NCBI GenBank assembly: GCA_016932075.1
Contig: JAFGDP010000048.1
Coordinates: forward strand, 1 to 17,725
Length of the DNA stretch: 17,725 bases
DNA from: Chitinispirillaceae bacterium
GTDB taxonomy: Bacteria > Fibrobacterota > Chitinivibrionia > Chitinivibrionales > Chitinispirillaceae
Direction: 5' to 3'
Positions 12,385 to 17,725 of this stretch are shown piece by piece (position 1 is the first letter of the stretch; each line of letters opens with the position of its first letter). Position numbers and translations under genes: made by a program. The notes under the pieces were generated by a model. It made no database searches. It was not told the origin of the DNA and saw only the letters and a program-made list of their open reading frames with translations.

Positions 12385-13095
12385 CTAATGGCGTTTTACC
12401 AACAGGACGATATCTATCTCGTGCGAAAAGAACTTCTCCTTATAGTCAACAGGCCGCATGAGAAATAAGTCCCTTACCATGCCGTAATGAACCGGATACC
12501 AGTAGCGCAGAGAATAGGAAAAGGCGATGCCGATTACCTGCGAAAAGGCGATCTCGAATCCGCCGCCGCCATGGATGCTGCCGCTCCACATGCGGTTGAA
12601 TTCAAGGTAGTCGTCATTCACGCGCAGTTTGGGATTGTTGTTTATCGTTTCATACTCTCCCAGCTCCGCAAGATGGCACCCATACCCCGCATGCCAGTAC
12701 CATGACGCATCAGGTGACACCTTGATCGGATATTGAAGATCGGCAATGACGCCTCCGTAAAACAAAACCGCCATCAGCTGCGTGGATAAAGCCGAATCGC
12801 CGACCATTATTGGCGGAAGCGTATCGTCAATTGTCCTTCCATAGTTTATGTCCGCTGCCACCTGAAGGCGAAAGTTATAGGGAAGGCGAAACCGCTTGCC
12901 GACTTCGGCGCCTTTGGTGAAGACGGCTCCCTTGCCGAGCCGTTGAACATGGTTTTCATCGAATTCAAGATATCCTCTTCGTTCATGATACTGCAGCGGA
13001 ACACCGAAAAACCACAGGTTATCAAGTGCTTCTCTAAGATACATACCGTCCGAAAGCGAAAATACGGACAAAAAAAGCAAGACAACCTTCTTCAT
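12385..13095 (-). CDS. Probable outer-membrane beta-barrel protein, unknown family
   Basis: A 236-residue protein that I cannot assign to a named family. It starts with a short signal peptide (MKKVVLLFLSVFSLSDG) and then shows alternating hydrophobic and aromatic strands with short turns, for example FRLQVAADINYG, LMAVLFYGGVIADLQYP, SWYWHAGYGCHLA, GGGGFEIAFSQVIGIAFSYSLRYWYP and SHEIDIVLLVKRH at the end, a pattern typical of small outer-membrane barrels. The ATG at 13095 is preferred over one nine bases upstream because AAAGGA is ten bases away from it and only two from the other. It sits among glycosyltransferase genes on the same strand, 131 bp after the previous one. A role in surface polysaccharide display is conceivable but not shown. 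Confidence 0.7.
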   Translation of the reverse strand: MKKVVLLFLSVFSLSDGMYLREALDNLWFFGVPLQYHERRGYLEFDENHVQRLGKGAVFTKGAEVGKRFRLPYNFRLQVAADINYGRTIDDTLPPIMVGDSALSTQLMAVLFYGGVIADLQYPIKVSPDASWYWHAGYGCHLAELGEYETINNNPKLRVNDDYLEFNRMWSGSIHGGGGFEIAFSQVIGIAFSYSLRYWYPVHYGMVRDLFLMRPVDYKEKFFSHEIDIVLLVKRH

Positions 13096-13160
13096 GGAAT
13101 ACATTTTCCTTTGTTTGTCTGGGGAGAAACATCCCTGTTCCCGTCAGCGGAACATGCAGG

Positions 13161-13184
13161 AAAAATGGTATCTGCACATACCAT
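13161..13184 (-). terminator. Possible weak intrinsic terminator
   Basis: On the minus strand ATGGTAT (13184-13178) pairs with ATACCAT (13171-13165) around a six-base loop, followed by a short T-run (TTTTT counting the last stem base). It lies 42 bases after the stop of the glycosyltransferase gene ending at 13226 and upstream of the barrel protein gene. The stem is low in GC, so termination would be weak. Confidence 0.4.
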
Positions 13185-13225
13185 ATTCCCCCTGTTCATC
13201 GAACGATCGCCATAGAAGCGCATTA

Positions 13226-14389
13226 TCAGCATTCGCCAGCCGCAACGGCCTGCGTACAACAATGTACCATCCGGTCAACATACTTTTCCCAGGTAAACGA
13301 GTCCGAAATCCTTTGACGAGCCTTGGTACTCATGGTCTTCCACAGGTTTGTGTCGGTAAGCAGCAACGCAAGACGCCGTGAAAGCTCCGTATGATCATGC
13401 GTATCAACAAGGTATCCAGAAACACCGTCTTCTATTGCGTCGGGGATACCGCCGCTGTTTCCTCCGATCACCGGTATACCGCAGGCACCCGCCTCCAGAA
13501 ATGTAATTCCGAACCCTTCAACGTCCTTTTCGTTTTTTTCATACCTGCTGACCATCACATAAATGTCTGATGCATTGTATATGGCCGGTTTATCCTGCGC
13601 AGCAGCGAAACCGGCAAAATGTATGTGCTGCTCCACCCCCAGATCCTGCGCCAACTTCTTCAGTCGTGCTATTTCCGCTTCCTCTCCCGTACCGGCGATT
13701 ACATATACAACGTCGGGAACAGCGCTTCTGAGATCCTTGATTGACCGGATAACCGTGTCCTGGCCCTTTCGCGGCACGATCCGGGCCAGGGTCAACACCA
13801 CGGTCCTTCCCTCCCATCCGAACCGCCGCTTGCACTCCTTCCTGTCCAGCTTCCGGTATAACGAAACGTCCACGCCCGGATTGATCACCGCGACATTCTG
13901 CAACCCCAACGGCCGGATCCGCTCACGGACATAGGTGCTGAGCGCGATCACGGCGTGCGCCCGTTGAAAAACACGGCGCATCCGACGTTCCTTGCGCTTC
14001 CCGAGCTGGCGCGTGACCTCGTTACCGATCGCGAACACCACGTAGTGCCAGCCTGCCATTCGAGATAACAATGAAAACATCCTGCCTGACTTCCAGGTAA
14101 GGGAATATATGACGGCCGATCGCCCGTAGCGCAGGAAAAGACGAATTCCCAGAACAAGGCAATACACGTCCTTGAAGCTCTTCCATCCTTTGCGCGGCAA
14201 CGGCCAAAGATCGCTTGTTACCTCTCGATACATCGGATGCCTGAGCAGATCGCCAAATCCGCACAGAGCGGTTTTCAATCCCCGCCGGTTGAGTTCGGCA
14301 AGAATGCCCCACGCCATCTGCGCGATACCGCCGTCAGAGGGGGGAATAAATTCATAGACAATAACATGCCGATAGTTCGACGGATCCAT
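13226..14389 (-). CDS. GT4 family glycosyltransferase
   Basis: A 387-residue GT-B fold enzyme that transfers a sugar from an activated donor, probably to a lipid-linked or growing glycan at the cytoplasmic face. Visible are FIPPSDGGIAQMAWGIL near the start, INPGVDVSLY (169-178), LARIVPRKGQD with R203 and K208 that contact the donor phosphates, the loop IAGTGEE, and the EX7E motif EGFGITFLE (E291-E299), then ACGIPVIGGNSGGIPDAI and DGVSGYLVD. These place it firmly in glycosyltransferase family 4. The ATG at 14389 gives a natural N-terminus; a GTG at 14431 would add 14 residues, and neither has a strong ribosome binding site. The gap of 171 bp to the upstream glycosyltransferase suggests it may have its own promoter, which I could not identify. 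Sugar specificity is unknown. Confidence 0.88.
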   Translation of the reverse strand: MDPSNYRHVIVYEFIPPSDGGIAQMAWGILAELNRRGLKTALCGFGDLLRHPMYREVTSDLWPLPRKGWKSFKDVYCLVLGIRLFLRYGRSAVIYSLTWKSGRMFSLLSRMAGWHYVVFAIGNEVTRQLGKRKERRMRRVFQRAHAVIALSTYVRERIRPLGLQNVAVINPGVDVSLYRKLDRKECKRRFGWEGRTVVLTLARIVPRKGQDTVIRSIKDLRSAVPDVVYVIAGTGEEAEIARLKKLAQDLGVEQHIHFAGFAAAQDKPAIYNASDIYVMVSRYEKNEKDVEGFGITFLEAGACGIPVIGGNSGGIPDAIEDGVSGYLVDTHDHTELSRRLALLLTDTNLWKTMSTKARQRISDSFTWEKYVDRMVHCCTQAVAAGEC

Positions 14390-14560
14390 GTGCCTGCGCC
14401 GAATAATGGTTGCTGCAATGCTGGATTGCACCTGTTTTTACAAAATAATCTATTTTACAATTAACGATTTTTCTTTTTTCGCACGATGATAGACAAGTGT
14501 ATACACGCAGCAGGTTTCTTCGCGGAGGGCTCCTGCGGAATTACCCGGTAGTCCAAAGGT

Positions 14561-15721
14561 TTAATACCCGCCTGTCGCTTCTTCATAAACACCGTGTATT
14601 GCCACCGCGGTTTTATCCCATGAAAATGCCGCTGCCCGGACCACCCCTTTATCCGCAAGGGTTTCCCGCAATCCGGCATCCTCGAGGATTATGCGCACCG
14701 TTGACGCCATCGATTCACGGTCCTCCGGATCGCAGTAAATCGCAGCATCACCGCCGACCTCAGGCAGCGAAGAAATCCGCGACGTGATGACCGGACACCC
14801 GCACTGCATGGCTTCCAGCACCGGCAGCCCGAACCCTTCGCATAGCGATGGAAACACAAGGGCCTCGGCAAGATTGTACAGGGACACAAGATCTTCCTGC
14901 GGCATGTTCGGAATGACAAGAACATTGTTTTCAAGACGGTTGCGCGCGATGGCGTCGAGGATCGGAGCATAGGGCCTGTTTTTCCACCTGTTGCCGGTAA
15001 GCACCACGACCACATCCTTCCTGATCGTGCCGGGCAGCGAAGCAAAGGCGTCGAGGAATCCGGGAATGTTTTTCCTCTCGGTAAAAACCCCGACCGACAT
15101 CAGAATGCGTTCATGGGCCGCATCAATCCCGTATTTGCGCAGGACGCGGCAATCCGCCCCGCGTTTCACGAACTGCGGGGACGCGGCAAGAGGAATGACC
15201 GACAGTTTTCCGGCGTACCCGGGAAAATGCTCAACGACAAGCGATCTTGTCGCCTGTGAATCAGCAATAATCGCACAGCACTCTGCTATGACACGGGAAA
15301 GCCGGTCACGATAAAAATTCCGGTCCCATGAACTCGACCAGGTTTCTCGTCCTGAAAGCGGAATAAGATCATGAATGGTAACGATACTGTTGCGTGCTCC
15401 CTCGACAAAACGCGTCGGTGCGGTGCAGTGGTACACGTCATACCGTGGATGCAATGCTTTCAATTCGATATGCCGGGCAAGACGCGTGACGCTTTTGCGC
15501 AAAGGGCGCGGAAAAATATTTGCATTTGGCAGGATTGAGGCCGTTGTCACGTTTGGTGTGTTTTTACAGATACGGCGGATGCTCCAGCGCCTCTCAATGA
15601 ACGTCGGAATGATAAAACCGTCCCCGGGGTAACGGGTTGCCATTGCCCTGACCAGTTCGGTTGTATACGAACTGTTGCCGAAATGGGCTCCCAGCGGGGT
15701 CGGGTCGTAACCGATGACCAT
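14561..15721 (-). CDS. GT4 family glycosyltransferase (paralogue of the divergent neighbour)
   Basis: A 386-residue enzyme of the mannosyltransferase-like GT4 branch. It has a DVYHCTAPTRF segment (95-105), VTIHDLIPL (114-122), ADSQATRS (153-160), VIPLAASPQF (175-184), GVFTERKNIPGFLDAF (211-226) with R216 and K217, and the EX7E motif CEGFGLPVLEAMQCGCPV (E295, E303). The protein is clearly related over its full length to the product of the divergent gene at 15825. GGTGA lies seven bases before the ATG. The neighbours suggest assembly of a surface glycan; donor and acceptor are unknown. The 129 bp downstream of its stop holds no gene I can support. Confidence 0.88.
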   Translation of the reverse strand: MVIGYDPTPLGAHFGNSSYTTELVRAMATRYPGDGFIIPTFIERRWSIRRICKNTPNVTTASILPNANIFPRPLRKSVTRLARHIELKALHPRYDVYHCTAPTRFVEGARNSIVTIHDLIPLSGRETWSSSWDRNFYRDRLSRVIAECCAIIADSQATRSLVVEHFPGYAGKLSVIPLAASPQFVKRGADCRVLRKYGIDAAHERILMSVGVFTERKNIPGFLDAFASLPGTIRKDVVVVLTGNRWKNRPYAPILDAIARNRLENNVLVIPNMPQEDLVSLYNLAEALVFPSLCEGFGLPVLEAMQCGCPVITSRISSLPEVGGDAAIYCDPEDRESMASTVRIILEDAGLRETLADKGVVRAAAFSWDKTAVAIHGVYEEATGGY

Positions 15722-15824
15722 GCCTCAATCACCGTTCCAGCGGGTGTTTCACGTTAACCGCACTGACCATCTGCGATAAAAATACATTTCACAGGATCTG
15801 CGTCTTGAAACTATCTTTTCCCTC

Positions 15825-16976
15825 ATGCGTATCGCGTTTGATGCTTATACCTTAGGCGCCGGTTCCGGCAGCGGCAACGCGACCTACTCTGTCGAATTGA
15901 TCAAAGCCCTTGCAGGACTTTCGAAAATCGACCGTATAATGCTGGTGACGTATTGGAACAGAAAACAGAAGGTCGAAAAGGTGTTCCAGCAATTGCCGCA
16001 TTGTTCAATTCTGAATATGTTTCCGCACCCGAAGATCCTCGGCGACCGCCTGCGGTTTCTGGCAACCGCGACCCATCCCCTGTTTGAGCGCATTCTGAAA
16101 TCCCGCTGCGACCTTTTCCATTGCACCAATCCCACCAGCTTCCCGTTTCACCTGCCTGTTGTCGCCACGACGATTCTGGACCTGATCGGCCTGAGGGACG
16201 AGCCGTGGGCTCAGCCGAACAGCAAACTGTTTTTCCAACGGCATGCACCGGAAATCATGCATCGTTCCTCTCATGTTTTCGCGATTTCAGAATATACACG
16301 GTCCGATATCATCCAGAGATTCCCCTTTGCCGAAAAAAAAACATCGGTTACCCCGCTCGCCGCCAATCCTGCGTTCCGGGTTGTAAAAACGGGCAGAGCG
16401 TTTCTCTCCCGCTACGGCCTGACGGATACTCTGGCGCCCTATCTGCTTCATGTCGGGGACATACAACCGCGAAAAAACATTTTTGGACTGGTGAAAACGT
16501 TCGAATCGCTGCCGGACCGGTTCCGCGATTTCCGTCTTGTCATTATCGGCCAGGCGCGGAACCGCCAAATGTCAGGTCCGATCCTTGCCGCTATTGCCGC
16601 ATCGCTTTCCCGCAACCGCATTTTCCCGCTCCATTCGGTCGCCGATGACGACCTCGTCTTGTTCTACAATCATGCGGAAGGGCTCCTCTTTTTTTCTTTT
16701 TTCGAGGGATTCGGCCTTCCGGTGCTGGAAGCCATGCAGTGCGGGTGTCCGGTGGTCGCGTCCGACACCTCATCAATCAGGGAAATCGCTGAAAATGCGG
16801 CTCTCATGGTCGATCCGTATGACAACGAATCGATGCGCGAGGGTATTATCCAGCTTATCGACAACAGAAGCACCCGGGAAACACTTCGTAGAAAAGGATT
16901 GGAACGCGCCGGGAGCTATTCGTGGAGAACAACAGCGGAACTGACGCTTGAGGGGTATAATAAAATAGTGCCATAA
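15825..16976 (+). CDS. GT4 family glycosyltransferase (paralogue of the divergent neighbour)
   Basis: A 383-residue enzyme related to the divergently transcribed glycosyltransferase at 14561. Shared landmarks are DLFHCTNPTSF (96-106), AISEYTRSD (153-161), VTPLAANPAF (175-184), GDIQPRKNIFGLVKTF (211-226) with R216 and K217, and EGFGLPVLEAMQCGCPV (294-310) with the EX7E pair E294 and E302. The GAGSGSGNATY loop at 11-21 is the glycine-rich segment of the acceptor domain. There is no Shine-Dalgarno sequence upstream of the ATG. It is the only plus-strand glycosyltransferase here; 103 bp separate it from its paralogue, and its stop is 13 bp from that of the next, convergent gene. Sugar specificity is unknown. 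Confidence 0.88.
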   Translation: MRIAFDAYTLGAGSGSGNATYSVELIKALAGLSKIDRIMLVTYWNRKQKVEKVFQQLPHCSILNMFPHPKILGDRLRFLATATHPLFERILKSRCDLFHCTNPTSFPFHLPVVATTILDLIGLRDEPWAQPNSKLFFQRHAPEIMHRSSHVFAISEYTRSDIIQRFPFAEKKTSVTPLAANPAFRVVKTGRAFLSRYGLTDTLAPYLLHVGDIQPRKNIFGLVKTFESLPDRFRDFRLVIIGQARNRQMSGPILAAIAASLSRNRIFPLHSVADDDLVLFYNHAEGLLFFSFFEGFGLPVLEAMQCGCPVVASDTSSIREIAENAALMVDPYDNESMREGIIQLIDNRSTRETLRRKGLERAGSYSWRTTAELTLEGYNKIVP

Positions 16977-16989
16977 AATCAATCGATCC

Positions 16990-17725
16990 TTATTTCCTAA
17001 TCAGTTCGGCAACATACGTTTCCACGGCTTCAACCATCCTTTGCATGCCGTACTTTTCGCCGGCCTTTTTCAGTGCCGCTGCCTCCATTTGCCGCCGCTC
17101 CTCAGGATGTACCATGAGATACCGTGTCCGCTCTGCAAGGGCAGCGCAATCTCCCTGCTTGACCACGAATCCCTCGGAGCCGTTTTCCAGCAGTTCAGGC
17201 ACCCCGGCGACATCAAACGCCACCGACGCTTTGGCGCACGCCATCGCTTCAAGAAGGGCGTTCGGCATGCCTTCTGAGCGGGAGGTAAGCCAGAACAGGT
17301 CAAGGGCCTGAAGCACATCGGTCATGTCGTTACGGTAACCGGCAAAGATCGTCTTGTCCTCCACCCCCACTGCAGAGGCCTGTTTTTTATACCGGTCCAG
17401 TAACTGACCGTCGCCTGCAATGATCAGACGCGCCTGCGGTGAATTTTGCGCAAGTGCAGCAAACGCCTCTATGGCCCGGTCAAATCCCTTCTGCGGTGTA
17501 AGGCGCCCGGCACAGCCGATAAGAAACGTATCAGCGTCTATGGTGAATTCCCGGCGGATAGAAGCGCGAACATCGGGGTTTTGCTCCGGCACCTCAATGC
17601 CGTTGTAAATAACGCGGCAGATCGAGGTATCGAAACCAGGAGTTTTGCCGAGGGTCGATACGATGCTTTTCGCATTCACCATCACGCCGTCGCACAGCCG
17701 GGTAAAAGCGAACCGGTTACGCCAG
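16990..17725 (-). CDS. GT4 family glycosyltransferase, C-terminal part (runs off window end)
   Basis: The last 244 residues of a GT4 enzyme; the frame is open to the window edge, so the start lies beyond 17725. The visible part carries VNAKSIVSTL, VIYNGIEVPE, the donor-phosphate motif CAGRLTPQKGFDRAIEAF, IIAGDGQL, and the EX7E motif SEGMPNALLEAMACAKASVAF, followed by GVPELLENGSEGFVVKQGD. This pattern is that of the common GT4 transferases of capsule and lipopolysaccharide clusters. A GTG at 17685 inside the fragment would leave out the acceptor domain and is not a credible start. It is convergent with the glycosyltransferase ending at 16976. Confidence 0.88.
   Translation of the reverse strand, partial: WRNRFAFTRLCDGVMVNAKSIVSTLGKTPGFDTSICRVIYNGIEVPEQNPDVRASIRREFTIDADTFLIGCAGRLTPQKGFDRAIEAFAALAQNSPQARLIIAGDGQLLDRYKKQASAVGVEDKTIFAGYRNDMTDVLQALDLFWLTSRSEGMPNALLEAMACAKASVAFDVAGVPELLENGSEGFVVKQGDCAALAERTRYLMVHPEERRQMEAAALKKAGEKYGMQRMVEAVETYVAELIRK

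Noticed and set aside
14497..14506. Palindrome GTGTATACAC upstream of a glycosyltransferase gene
   Set aside because: Ten bases only, no adjoining promoter and no second copy, so there is no support for an operator.
14461..14679. Small minus-strand ORF overlapping the end of the glycosyltransferase at 14561
   Set aside because: It lies mostly in another frame of a conserved gene and has no ribosome binding site.
15754..15782. TTAACC-17-TAAAAA as a promoter for the plus-strand glycosyltransferase
   Set aside because: Only four of six matches in each box, a level common by chance in A+T-rich gaps; too weak to annotate.
1..17725. CRISPR arrays, tRNA or rRNA genes, insertion sequences, prophage or toxin-antitoxin genes
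   Set aside because: I looked for regular direct repeats, transposase or integrase motifs and RNA-gene signatures and found none.

Overview
The window is ordinary bacterial chromosome with closely packed genes. A cleavable signal peptide, an apparent outer-membrane beta-barrel protein and a periplasmic or surface calcium-repeat protein point to a diderm bacterium. The ketol-acid reductoisomerase is of the Bacteroidetes/fungal type and the secreted protein joins a beta-helix to thrombospondin type 3 repeats, so a member of the FCB group (for example Fibrobacterota or relatives) is a reasonable but unproven guess.

Region 1 (1-8442, minus strand) is a branched-chain amino acid operon, read ilvB-ilvN-ilvC-leuA-leuB-cimA-ilvE, with ilvE cut by the window edge. 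IlvBN and IlvC carry out the first two shared steps of valine and isoleucine synthesis. LeuA and LeuB supply leucine. CimA makes citramalate from pyruvate and acetyl-CoA, giving a threonine-independent route to 2-ketobutyrate for isoleucine that also uses LeuB. IlvE does the final transamination. The partner enzymes IlvD and LeuCD are not in the window.

Upstream of ilvB lies what appears to be a complete transcription attenuator, absent from a list of long ORFs: a consensus promoter (TTGACA, 17 bp, TATATT), a 35-codon leader peptide with eight Ile/Val/Leu codons in thirteen positions, three mutually exclusive RNA pairings and a strong intrinsic terminator. The peptide's ATG sits almost at the predicted transcription start, so it may be translated as a leaderless mRNA.

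Region 2 (8443-10958, plus strand) has an intergenic stretch of about 370 bp, a secreted beta-helix/thrombospondin type 3 repeat protein, and a divergent RsmE-type 16S rRNA methyltransferase whose 3' end overlaps the next convergent gene.

Region 3 (10915-17725) is a glycosyltransferase cluster: five GT4-like enzymes (four on the minus strand, one on the plus strand; the last is truncated by the edge) with one outer-membrane-type protein among them. Two of the enzymes are divergently transcribed paralogues. The cluster probably builds a surface polysaccharide or lipopolysaccharide; its product cannot be read from sequence.
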